Assembly (NCBI GenBank): GCA_001830045.1
Contig: MIDA01000083.1
Span: 1-32,411 of the forward strand
Length of the DNA: 32,411 nucleotides
Origin: Tenericutes bacterium RIFOXYA12_FULL_35_10
Lineage (GTDB): Bacteria; Bacillota_I; Bacilli_A; Acholeplasmatales; Acholeplasmataceae
Direction of reading: 5' to 3'
Positions 9,513 to 16,368 of the stretch are shown here, in pieces. A program made the translations under genes and the position numbers. How positions within the stretch are numbered: position 1 is the first letter of the stretch; every line of letters begins with the position of its first letter. Under the pieces are notes generated by a model. That model did not search any database. It was not told the origin of the DNA and saw nothing but the letters and a program-made list of their open reading frames with translations.

Positions 9513-10931
9513 ATGAAAGTTCTATCATTTGATTTAGGCGCAAGCAGTGGAAGAGCTGTATTAGGAATTCATCATGAACAAGGAATCAAATTAATCGAAA
9601 TTCACCGATTTGTTAATAGACCGATTAAAGATAATCAACATGTTCGATGGGATATCCCCATGCTCTTCAAAGAAATAAAAAAAGGGATTTCAAAATGTGT
9701 TGAGCTTGGGCATCGTGATATTACATCAATAAGTATTGATACATGGGGTGTCGACTTTGGTCTCATTGATTCCAATGGTGTCCTTATGCAAAACCCGATT
9801 CATTACCGAGATCCTAGTTTCTCTGATCAACATATGGAAAGCATAATATCAAAAATTGGCAGAGAGAAAATGTATAAGGCTACAGGGATTCAATTTATAA
9901 ATTTTAATTCCATTTATCAACTTGCTTATCTAAAGTCGTTTTATCCAGATTTAATGCGTAATGTCCATCACATATTGTGGATACCTGATTTATTCAATTA
10001 TCTATTAACTGGTGTTATGGTAACTGAGTATACAGTAGCAACAACATCAGGAATGATTAATCTCGAGAATCACACATGGGATGTTGATATACTGAATGCA
10101 TTAGATCTAGATTGTGGTGTTTTTCCACCATTACAGGATGCAGGAACTCAGGTGGGTTTTTTATCCGAAGACATCATGAAAGAATGCAAGATTGGTAAAA
10201 TTCCAGTTCATCTTTCAGCAAGTCATGATACAGCAAGTGCTGTTTTAGCAATCCCATTCTCTTCAAATAGTGCATTTATATCATGTGGAACATGGAGCTT
10301 GATTGGTGTTGAACTTGAAAAACCTATAACGACAAAACTTTCATATCAAGCAAACTATACCAATGAAGGTGGATATGGAGGTACCATTAGATTTCTAAAA
10401 AATATCAATGGACTTTGGCTTATTCAAGAATTGATTAAATCGCTCGAAGAATCTCAGGTTGTTATTAATTATGAAATGCTTGAAGAAGAGATAGCCAGAA
10501 CAAAATCAATGGAATGTTATATCAATCCAAATGATAAATTATTTATGGAATCAGGTAATATGTTTCATAAAATTCAACAGTATTTTCGTGAACATAACAT
10601 GCCGATTTTAGAGAGTCGTTCAGAAATAGGGCGATGTATTTTAGAAAGTTTGGCTCAAACATACCTTATCAACATCAACCAGTTAGGGGATATATCGCAT
10701 AAGGAAATTGATACGATTCATCTAGTTGGTGGCGGAGCACAGAGTGAAGTACTATGCCAGCTTACAGCGAATAAAACTCATCGAAAAGTAATTGCAGGAC
10801 CTGTTGAAGCTACTGCACTGGGAAACATTATCACACAATTAATTGCACTAAAAAGTATAAAAGATCTTGTTGAAGCCAGAGATATCATACGAAAATCATA
10901 TGAGTTTAAAGAATATCTTCCTCAGTCATAA
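9513..10931 (+). CDS. rhaB: Rhamnulokinase (FGGY family)
   Basis: The product phosphorylates L-rhamnulose at C1 using ATP. I choose ATG 9513 (472 residues) because MKVLSFDLGASSGRAVLG is the standard N-terminus. The upstream ATG at 9498 would add only five residues and overlap rhaD. Visible FGGY motifs are DLGASSGRA (phosphate 1, about 6-14), IDTWGVDFG near 74, ASHDTASAV near 240, SCGTWSLIGVE near 256 and LVGGGAQSE near 400 (adenosine pocket). The start is 4 nt after the rhaD stop with GGTGA at 9504-9508, suggesting translational coupling. This is the last gene of the rhamnose operon. Confidence 0.93.
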   Translation: MKVLSFDLGASSGRAVLGIHHEQGIKLIEIHRFVNRPIKDNQHVRWDIPMLFKEIKKGISKCVELGHRDITSISIDTWGVDFGLIDSNGVLMQNPIHYRDPSFSDQHMESIISKIGREKMYKATGIQFINFNSIYQLAYLKSFYPDLMRNVHHILWIPDLFNYLLTGVMVTEYTVATTSGMINLENHTWDVDILNALDLDCGVFPPLQDAGTQVGFLSEDIMKECKIGKIPVHLSASHDTASAVLAIPFSSNSAFISCGTWSLIGVELEKPITTKLSYQANYTNEGGYGGTIRFLKNINGLWLIQELIKSLEESQVVINYEMLEEEIARTKSMECYINPNDKLFMESGNMFHKIQQYFREHNMPILESRSEIGRCILESLAQTYLININQLGDISHKEIDTIHLVGGGAQSEVLCQLTANKTHRKVIAGPVEATALGNIITQLIALKSIKDLVEARDIIRKSYEFKEYLPQS

Positions 10932-11315
10932 GAATTATAATTTGAAAAGCACTAAAATGTTTAATGATTAAGTATAATCTAAGTGCCGTATGCAATCTCA
11001 TTTATATGATGGTTCAATTACGATAGATTACTGAAATTGCAGCTAGACTAATGGTACATAGGCGAATAGTGTCATAAAACTAACCAATAGTGTTCCAAGT
11101 TTATATCAGATTTAATTTCATTTTACAGTTCAAAAGCATAGGCCGGATACCTCGGTATCAGGCCTTTTATCATGCGAAAAATTCGTTTTCACATCAACAA
11201 CTATAAAAATGGCAATATCGATCCTTCGAACTATAATCGATATTAGTAATCTTATAATATCTCTCTCCATAACTTTTCAATGATTACTCAAAGAATCGCA
11301 TAAGCACCTCGCATC
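10932..11315. other. 384-bp intergenic region between rhaB and the TetR gene
   Basis: I see no credible ORF. Apart from the stem-loop at 11141-11164 it holds AT-rich sequence without a clear promoter pair: a TATAAT at 10973 lacks a properly spaced -35. It separates two convergent transcription units. Confidence 0.6.
11141..11168 (+). terminator. Rho-independent terminator
   Basis: GGCC (11141-11144) plus GATACC (11146-11151) pair with GGTATC (11154-11159) plus GGCC (11161-11164), with one internal mismatch, followed by TTTT (11165-11168). It is the likely end of the rhamnose operon transcript, though 210 nt beyond the rhaB stop. Confidence 0.7.
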
Positions 11316-11861
11316 TTAATGGATTAATGGCATTATTTTCTTCATCAAGGAAATGATTTCATATTCAGATAGTTCGTCAGGATTTGATAACCAATAGACT
11401 AGTATACCAATCATACCGGATAGTGTATATTCTAAAATATACTCAGTTTGGACTGATTCCATAATCTCTTTTACAGGCATATGATTATATAAAGATTGTT
11501 TTATAGAGTGTTTGAGTTTAGAGACAAATCTCGGATCCCCATTTTCACCTAAAAGAACAACATAATAATCTTTATGCTGTTTAAAATATTCGACGTATTG
11601 ATCAATGGGCATACCAATGTTGATATTCATAGATTCTACGGGTGGCATAGTATCAATGGATGGTATAACGGATTCCTCAATCTTTTCTAAAACGTTTTCT
11701 AGGTCAACATAATAATCATAAAAGGTACTACGATTATAGCCAGCTTTTTTAATTACATCTTTAACGGTAGTATGACTAAACCCTTTCACTTTGTACAGTT
11801 CCCAAAAAGCCTCTAGTATATTTTTCTCTGTTTGAATCCTAGTTTCACTATTCTTTTGCAT
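11316..11861 (-). CDS. TetR-family regulator divergent from an ABC exporter
   Basis: I choose the internal ATG at 11861 (181 residues, MQKNSETR...) because AAGGAG lies 5 nt upstream of it; a longer start at 11888 would have its ribosome site in the coding region. The N-terminal helix-turn-helix includes TTVKDVIKKAGYNRSTFYDYY, typical of TetR proteins, followed by a helical ligand domain of normal size. It faces an ABC transporter operon across about 145 bp. This arrangement usually means the regulator represses both itself and an exporter until the exported compound binds. The ligand is unknown. Confidence 0.85.
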   Translation of the reverse strand: MQKNSETRIQTEKNILEAFWELYKVKGFSHTTVKDVIKKAGYNRSTFYDYYVDLENVLEKIEESVIPSIDTMPPVESMNINIGMPIDQYVEYFKQHKDYYVVLLGENGDPRFVSKLKHSIKQSLYNHMPVKEIMESVQTEYILEYTLSGMIGILVYWLSNPDELSEYEIISLMKKIMPLIH

Positions 11862-11900
11862 AATATCTCCTTTTTCCGACAAATCCAAATTGTTTGTGGG

Positions 11901-11949
11901 TTGTTATCGGTACGACATCATTATAAAATAAAAATACAACACGTTGTCG
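11901..11949. promoter_or_regulatory. Divergent promoter region with inverted repeat between TetR and ABC genes
   Basis: On the + strand TTGTTA (11901-11906) and TAAAAT (11924-11929) have 17-bp spacing. On the - strand TATAAT (11925-11920) could serve the TetR gene. ACAAC-AC-GTTGT (11936-11947) is a perfect inverted repeat inside this overlap and is the best candidate TetR operator. A looser GTTGT...ACGAC pair lies at about 11900-11915. Confidence 0.45.
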
Positions 11950-12005
11950 GGTGACTTAATTTTATTAAATGCACATCAATTTGTCAACAGAGAAGGAGAA
12001 TTAAT

Positions 12006-12899
12006 ATGTCAATGATAAAGATTTATAATGCAACGAAAAACTATGGAGAAAATAAGGGAATATTCAATCTTAGTTTTAATGTAGAAAAAGGAGAAGTGTT
12101 TGGTTTATTAGGACCCAATGGTGCTGGTAAAACAACAACTATTAGACATCTTTTAGGTTTTTCAAAACTAGATTCAGGGATTATGTATATTGACAATGAG
12201 GAAACTTGGACAGAATCAGCTAAAGTTCAAGATAAGTTGGGATATTTACCCGGTGAGATATCGTTTCCTGAAAACCTAACAGGAATGGAGTTCATTGAAT
12301 ACATAGGTCAACTTAGAGGAATGAAGAGTTTCGATAAAGCAAAAAGACTTCTCGAGTACTTTGACTTGAATGCAAGTGCAAAATTAAAAAGAATGTCAAA
12401 GGGTATGAAGCAAAAAATTGCACTTGTAGTAGCTTTTATGCATGATCCCCAAATTGTAATTTTAGATGAACCTACGAGTGGTCTTGACCCTTTAATGCAA
12501 GAAAGATTTATACAGTTAATTGCTCAAGAAAAGAAAAACGGGAAAACAATCTTATTGAGTTCTCATATGTTCAATGAAATCGAAAGAACATGTGACAAAG
12601 TAGCGATTATCAAACAAGGAAGACTTATCACTGAGATATCCATGAAGAGTATTCGACAACATAGCAAGAAAATATATGAAATTGGATTTAATAAAACCGA
12701 AGAACTTGAAAAATTCACAGAATTTGACTTTAGAATAGAAATGTTAAACCTAGAAAAACAAAAGATTAAGATTGAGATCAATGATACAAATATCAATCAA
12801 TTGATCTCAAAACTTTCGTTAATGGATATCAAATACATTAAAGAAGATGTTTATACACTAGAAAAACATTTCATGCAATACTATGGAAAGGAAGTATAG
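12006..12899 (+). CDS. ABC transporter ATP-binding protein (BcrA/NatA type)
   Basis: A 297-residue nucleotide-binding subunit. Walker A is GPNGAGKTT (about 36-44), the signature is the degenerate RMSKGMKQ (about 134-141), and Walker B with the D-loop is IVILDEPTSGLDP (about 155-167), followed by the switch His in LLSSHMF. The C-terminal extension of about 80 residues is typical of drug or antimicrobial-peptide exporters. AAGGAG upstream supports the start. The permease follows after 3 nt. With the divergent TetR gene, this looks like a self-regulated efflux system. The substrate is unknown. Confidence 0.92.
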   Translation: MSMIKIYNATKNYGENKGIFNLSFNVEKGEVFGLLGPNGAGKTTTIRHLLGFSKLDSGIMYIDNEETWTESAKVQDKLGYLPGEISFPENLTGMEFIEYIGQLRGMKSFDKAKRLLEYFDLNASAKLKRMSKGMKQKIALVVAFMHDPQIVILDEPTSGLDPLMQERFIQLIAQEKKNGKTILLSSHMFNEIERTCDKVAIIKQGRLITEISMKSIRQHSKKIYEIGFNKTEELEKFTEFDFRIEMLNLEKQKIKIEINDTNINQLISKLSLMDIKYIKEDVYTLEKHFMQYYGKEV

Positions 12900-12902
12900 A
12901 AA

Positions 12903-13655
12903 ATGTTCTCATATACAGTTTTTAAACATGCTCTTAAATCTAATTATTTTCTTTGGTTAATCGTAACACTAACAACAACCATATTTTTAAGTGCAACCAT
13001 ATTTGCTGTAGAAAGTTTGACTAGTGATGGTGCTTCATTGCCAGGTGCTGATGGTAATATATTCTCATTATTAAATCAAACCTTCTTTTCAATGATAGGT
13101 ATCCTACTACCGCTAATTTATATTGTAGTTGTAAGCAATAAAGTGATTTCAAAGGAAGTAGATAATGGATCGATGGCATTCACAATGACCACTCCTGTAG
13201 GGAGAACAAGACTGATTTTTTCAAGGTTACTCTTTCTATTTATCTCAATAGTTACAATGTTCACTATCATTACCATAGGTGGATTAGCAGCAGCAAGCAC
13301 TCTATCGATTAATTTTGATTCTGGGACAATGCTAAAATTGATGTTGAATCTTCTTTTTCTAGAGTTATCGTTTGCGGGTATTACGATATTGATGTCTTCA
13401 ATTTTTAATAAATCTTCATTATCATTGGGACTTGGTGCGGGATTGACGCTAGGGATGTTTTTGGTAAGCACGATCGCTAGTTTAGCAACTGATCTTGAAC
13501 CTCTAAAGTATTTATCATTAGTACAGTTTTACGATGTTAATGGTATAATTAACAATAGTGAAAATCAGATAAATATCATAATTTTGGTTGTAGTATTTAC
13601 AACATTGAGTTTTATTGGAATACAAGTTTTCAGAAAGAAAAACCTCCCACTATAA
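12903..13655 (+). CDS. ABC-2 type transporter permease
   Basis: A 250-residue, very hydrophobic protein with about six predicted membrane helices: near 15-37, 60-82, 107-130, 140-165, 172-192 and 225-243. After the second helix it has the KVISKEVDNGSMAFTMTTPVGR segment typical of ABC-2 permeases (DNGS followed by TTPV). It starts 3 nt after the ATPase stop and should form a dimeric channel with it. I see no strong terminator after it. Confidence 0.9.
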   Translation: MFSYTVFKHALKSNYFLWLIVTLTTTIFLSATIFAVESLTSDGASLPGADGNIFSLLNQTFFSMIGILLPLIYIVVVSNKVISKEVDNGSMAFTMTTPVGRTRLIFSRLLFLFISIVTMFTIITIGGLAAASTLSINFDSGTMLKLMLNLLFLELSFAGITILMSSIFNKSSLSLGLGAGLTLGMFLVSTIASLATDLEPLKYLSLVQFYDVNGIINNSENQINIIILVVVFTTLSFIGIQVFRKKNLPL

Positions 13656-13686
13656 GCAAATTGTCCTTTTATTAAGCTTTTTTAAA

Positions 13687-13833
13687 GTGGTGCTAAAAAT
13701 CTACATGATTTCGGCTAAGTTGCTAAAATTGAATTATATCACATTACTTCACACAGTACAGTAAATGGAATTTTAACTAACAATCACACTTATAAACAAG
13801 AACTATAAAGTATATTTTTTTTGTCTACAATAG
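13687..13833 (+). repeat. Degenerate dispersed repeat, copy A1
   Basis: It shares an ordered set of blocks with 17396-17496: GGTGCTAAAA (13689-13698 versus 17398-17407), ACACAGTACAG[T/C]AAATG (13751-13767 versus 17436-17452, 16 of 17 identical), a following TTTAA/CACT-rich stretch, and ACAATAG (13827-13833 versus 17490-17496). The spacing between blocks differs by indels. Neither copy encodes a protein. Both lie in the same orientation in non-coding DNA, possibly remnants of the same upstream region or element. The rest of the 13656-13959 gap shows nothing else beyond the small ORF noted separately. Confidence 0.55.
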
Positions 13834-13837
13834 CGCG

Positions 13838-13927
13838 ATGAAAGCCTACATCATCCCATCTCAAGTTTTTGAATCAGAAGAACAAAAAGAAGATCTATTA
13901 CGTTTTATTGAGCGTAAAAGAAATTAA
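13838..13927 (+). CDS. Possible 29-codon ORF or gene remnant
   Basis: An ATG directly after repeat A1 opens a hydrophilic 29-residue frame starting MKAYIIPSQVF and ending FIERKRN. It has no ribosome binding site, so it is probably the relic of a gene start or end rather than an expressed peptide. I recognise no family. Confidence 0.2.
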   Translation: MKAYIIPSQVFESEEQKEDLLRFIERKRN

Positions 13928-13959
13928 TTAATATCAAAAGTTATTAGGGGGGATTCAAC

Positions 13960-14673
13960 ATGAAAAGAATCGTGTTTATAGTTATTGCTTTATTATTAAC
14001 AACTTTATCATCTTGTGTTTCTTTCGAATTAAGAAATTTACCAGAATCTTTTACAGAGTGGTCATCAACTGATGATGCATTCTCTTTTCAAATACAAGGA
14101 TTATCTGATTATGTAGGTCATGGTGAAATCAGTTTGACTGATGAAACCATTGAAGTTTATGTCCTAATCAATGTAATTCAAGGTGAAGTCTATCTACATC
14201 AAACAGATACAGATGATATCCATGGTGAACCCTATCTTACTTTTGATATAGAAAAGGGAAGTTTAGATGGAAAAACCATGACACTTGTTTTAATGGATCC
14301 TGAAACAGATGAGATTAAAAGTGATGCACTTCGCTTTGATATGGAAAAACGCATACTAACTGAAGATGATGATTTTGATGCGATCTATTATATTGAAAAT
14401 GGTTGGGAAAATAAGGATTTAGGATGGGAGTTACTCCAAACAAGTGGGTTTATGGTTAAGCATCAGATGCTTGGTTATATTCAACATGAAGAGACAAAAA
14501 TCAGTATCCTATTTACCTTTAAAGAGCAACAAACATTTGAAATTACAAATAATGGTGTTATTATCTTATCAGGAACTTATGAAACAAAATGGTTAACTTT
14601 AAAACTTATGTTTCAAGAAGATGATCCTAATCTTGCCTATAACGAGATCGAATTAACAGCTGCATACATCTAG
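13960..14673 (+). CDS. Predicted lipoprotein of unknown function
   Basis: A 237-residue protein with a type II signal peptide: MKR, a hydrophobic core to about residue 15, then the lipobox LSSC with Cys19 as the predicted lipidated residue. The mature part is acidic and beta-rich. The last third (from about residue 155, with alternating strands such as KISILFTFKEQQTFEI) resembles the short lipocalin-like domains of other small lipoproteins, but no family motif is diagnostic. A strong AGGGGGG site is just upstream. It is followed after 29 nt by the acetyltransferase gene on the same strand. Function unknown. Confidence 0.75.
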   Translation: MKRIVFIVIALLLTTLSSCVSFELRNLPESFTEWSSTDDAFSFQIQGLSDYVGHGEISLTDETIEVYVLINVIQGEVYLHQTDTDDIHGEPYLTFDIEKGSLDGKTMTLVLMDPETDEIKSDALRFDMEKRILTEDDDFDAIYYIENGWENKDLGWELLQTSGFMVKHQMLGYIQHEETKISILFTFKEQQTFEITNNGVIILSGTYETKWLTLKLMFQEDDPNLAYNEIELTAAYI

Positions 14674-14702
14674 TTTTTTACCCATCCAAGGAGATAGATT
14701 AT

Positions 14703-15245
14703 ATGATGATTGAAACAGATCGCCTTATCATCCGCGATTTTGTCAATAGCGATTCCTCTTTTTTCACTAAGTTAGAAACTCACCCATACACTTATCACTA
14801 TGAAAAAGATCAATGTCCCACACCCCTTTATGTGAGTGAATCATTCTCGAATATCATGATGTTACAAACAAGTGATATTCGAATAAAGTATTCGTTACTG
14901 ATTACGCATAAAGAGACTTTAAAGCCTTTAGGACGTGTTGTTTTATGGGAAACTGATGACGATATCAAAGAATGGGAAATCGGATGGTCCATATGGCATG
15001 AAGAAGTAGGAAAAGGATATGCTACTGAAGCTGCACAAGCATTGATTGATTTTGCATTTCATACATTACAAGTACACCGCATCCAAGCGCTCTGTCATGA
15101 GGATTATATAAGTTCAGAAAAAGTGATGATCAAACTCCATATGAAAAAAGAAGGATTATTAAGAGGTATTAAAAAACTACATGACTCATGGGTTAACATG
15201 ATGATTTATGCTATTTTAGATTCAGATATTAATCCGAATAATTAG
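14703..15245 (+). CDS. GNAT-family N-acetyltransferase (RimJ/RimL type)
   Basis: A 180-residue acetyl-CoA-dependent transferase. It begins IETDRLIIRDF, the standard RimJ/RimL opening, and has GRVVLWE and EWEIGWSIW strands, the acetyl-CoA binding loop GKGYATEAAQALIDFAF (about 103-119), then VHRIQALCHEDYISSEKVMIKLHMKKEG, typical of the C-terminal half. The preferred substrate of this group is an amino-terminal or small-molecule amine; it cannot be specified here. AAGGAGAT precedes the tandem ATG-ATG start. A bidirectional terminator follows. Confidence 0.88.
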   Translation: MMIETDRLIIRDFVNSDSSFFTKLETHPYTYHYEKDQCPTPLYVSESFSNIMMLQTSDIRIKYSLLITHKETLKPLGRVVLWETDDDIKEWEIGWSIWHEEVGKGYATEAAQALIDFAFHTLQVHRIQALCHEDYISSEKVMIKLHMKKEGLLRGIKKLHDSWVNMMIYAILDSDINPNN

Positions 15246-15255
15246 ACAAAAAAAC

Positions 15256-15292
15256 ATACACAAATTCAATGAAATCGTGTATTTTTTATTTT
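15256..15292. terminator. Bidirectional terminator (copy B1)
   Basis: ATACAC (15256-15261) pairs with GTGTAT (15277-15282), with inner ATTC/GAAT-type pairing. A-run before and T-run after, so it works on both strands: for the acetyltransferase and formerly for the relic gene. Confidence 0.7.
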
Positions 15293-15294
15293 TC

Positions 15295-15393
15295 TTATAA
15301 CCAATTGTTTAGATTTTCTTTGATAAACACATCAAATGATTTTGTTTTTCTGCCAAGTAATGTCTCAATTGATGAAGTTTTTTTAATTGTTGT
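15295..15393 (-). pseudogene. C-terminal remnant of a second NAD(P)-binding (NmrA-like) gene
   Basis: On the - strand this encodes about 31 residues ending SFDVFIKENLNNWL and a stop. They align with the C-terminus of the intact protein at 18046-18876 (SFDTFIKENLNIWL); SIETLLGRK just before also matches. An in-frame stop at 15394-15396 and loss of similarity beyond it show the rest of the gene has been deleted. It is therefore a relic of a paralogous copy, sharing even the downstream terminator. Confidence 0.8.
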
Positions 15394-15395
15394 TC

Positions 15396-15523
15396 ATAAT
15401 TAGAAGCAATATTATAATGTTTTGAGGAGAAAAAACATGAATTTCCGAACTCCAAAATGACTAATTTCTTACTCAATTGGGATGGGTCATTTTTATTATC
15501 TATGGACATTTAATATAGAAATT
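15396..15523. other. Non-coding gap before the AbiE control region
   Basis: No gene is seen. AAAATGAC (15454-15461) and GTCATTTT (15486-15493) form an inverted repeat with a 24-nt loop followed by T-rich sequence, perhaps another weak terminator. Confidence 0.35.
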
Positions 15524-15564
15524 ATGTGACATTATTTCTGGCTTAGGATGAAAAAAAGTCACAA
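15524..15564 (+). promoter_or_regulatory. Upstream AbiE inverted repeat (IR1)
   Basis: TGTGAC (15525-15530) and GTCACA (15558-15563) flank a 27-nt centre ending GAAAAAAA. IR2, exactly 90 bp downstream, has the same arms and the same arm spacing. Characterised AbiEi antitoxins repress their own operon by binding a pair of inverted repeats, so this is probably an AbiEi operator. Confidence 0.65.
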
Positions 15565-15613
15565 GTTCAGTGAACATATTATTAAGTCCCATTGAAAGTA
15601 TCTATGTATAATA

Positions 15614-15654
15614 TTGTGACATATTTTCATAACAATAACGAAAAAAAGTCACAA
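15614..15654 (+). promoter_or_regulatory. Downstream AbiE inverted repeat (IR2)
   Basis: TGTGAC (15615-15620) and GTCACA (15648-15653), with inner ATTTTC/GAAAA complementarity so it can also form a hairpin. It repeats IR1 with a 90-bp period. Its right arm overlaps the presumed -35 of the AbiE promoter, so binding would block RNA polymerase. Confidence 0.65.
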
Positions 15655-15676
15655 ATCAATAAACTTATGATATAGT
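15648..15676 (+). promoter_or_regulatory. Presumed AbiE promoter
   Basis: GTCACA (15648-15653, four of six -35 bases) and TATAGT (15671-15676, five of six -10 bases) are 17 bp apart and about 30 nt before the AbiEi start. An alternative TATAAT lies at 15607-15612. Confidence 0.5.
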
Positions 15677-15705
15677 GAGTATGAGGTTATCTTTTGGAGG
15701 TACGT

Positions 15706-16368
15706 ATGGAAAATTTAAGTCTAATCGACAGAATCTATATGTTTATTAAAACCAACTATAAAACTAGTCAACCGTTTTTTCTCAAAGATTTGTATGCTCA
15801 ATTTCCAGAGATAAACGAAGGAACGATTAGAGAGTCCATTCGAAGACTACTAAATGAAGAAAAAATACTTAAGGCTAAAAATGGGGTTTATGAATTGCCG
15901 AATCCCGACAGAGTACTTAAATCACATGTAGTTAATGTATCGAATGTGGTCGAACAAACATACTTGAAAGATAAAGAGAATAATGTAATCGGGTATAGAA
16001 GTGGCATTAATTTTGCTAATATGCTGGGATTAACATCACAAACAGCAAGCGTTGAGGTTGTCTACTCAAATGCGGTTTCAAACAGAAAAAGAGAGATTAA
16101 ACTTAATAAGAGTAGATTGATTATCAATGCGCCAAGAGTAGAAGTCACAAATAAAAATTTCAAATTACTTCAAGTATTAGATCTTTTGACAGAGTTTGAA
16201 AAATATAGTGAATATGATTTAATACAAGCAGAATCAAAGCTTTTGTCATACATTTCAGGGATTATGTTGTCGGTTGATGAACTGGATCGTATTGTAGAAT
16301 CATATCCACTAGCTGCACAAGTGAAATTCTATAAAATTGGAGGAGCCAATGTTATTACAAAGAGATAA
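15706..16368 (+). CDS. abiEi: AbiEi-type antitoxin / transcriptional repressor
   Basis: A 220-residue protein from ATG 15706, which is preceded by TTTGGAGG at 15693-15700; an in-frame TTG at 15694 lies inside the ribosome site. The N-terminal 65 residues form a winged helix (INEGTIRESIRRLLNEEKILKAKNGVYEL), as in AbiEi/DUF6088 antitoxins. The middle carries the YRSGINFANMLGLTSQT segment typical of this family. AbiEi proteins neutralise AbiEii and repress their own promoter. The gene overlaps abiEii by 20 nt and has two phased inverted repeats upstream. As a type IV system it would cause phage defence or growth arrest without direct toxin-antitoxin binding. Confidence 0.82.
   Translation: MENLSLIDRIYMFIKTNYKTSQPFFLKDLYAQFPEINEGTIRESIRRLLNEEKILKAKNGVYELPNPDRVLKSHVVNVSNVVEQTYLKDKENNVIGYRSGINFANMLGLTSQTASVEVVYSNAVSNRKREIKLNKSRLIINAPRVEVTNKNFKLLQVLDLLTEFEKYSEYDLIQAESKLLSYISGIMLSVDELDRIVESYPLAAQVKFYKIGGANVITKR

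Larger units (their letters stand above)
15246..15395. repeat. Segmental duplication, copy B1
   Basis: This stretch matches 17997-18140 almost base for base over the terminator and the 3' end of the NAD(P)-binding gene, diverging steadily after about 15370. It includes the terminator hairpin and the pseudogene fragment listed separately. Similarity looks around 80-85% by eye. Confidence 0.8.

Noticed and set aside
10942-10978. Promoter TTGAAA...TATAAT after rhaB
   Set aside because: The boxes are 25 bp apart and no + strand gene follows before the terminator.
13118-13471. 117-codon - strand frame inside the ABC permease
   Set aside because: It is antisense to a well-supported membrane permease and has no ribosome site or family features.
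15309-15509. 66-codon - strand frame
   Set aside because: It runs out of frame with the NmrA-like remnant and resembles nothing; the conserved frame is the one ending at 15295.
15524-15654. CRISPR-like pair of repeats
   Set aside because: Only two units, each an inverted repeat with a fixed position at a promoter and no cas genes; they fit AbiEi operators.
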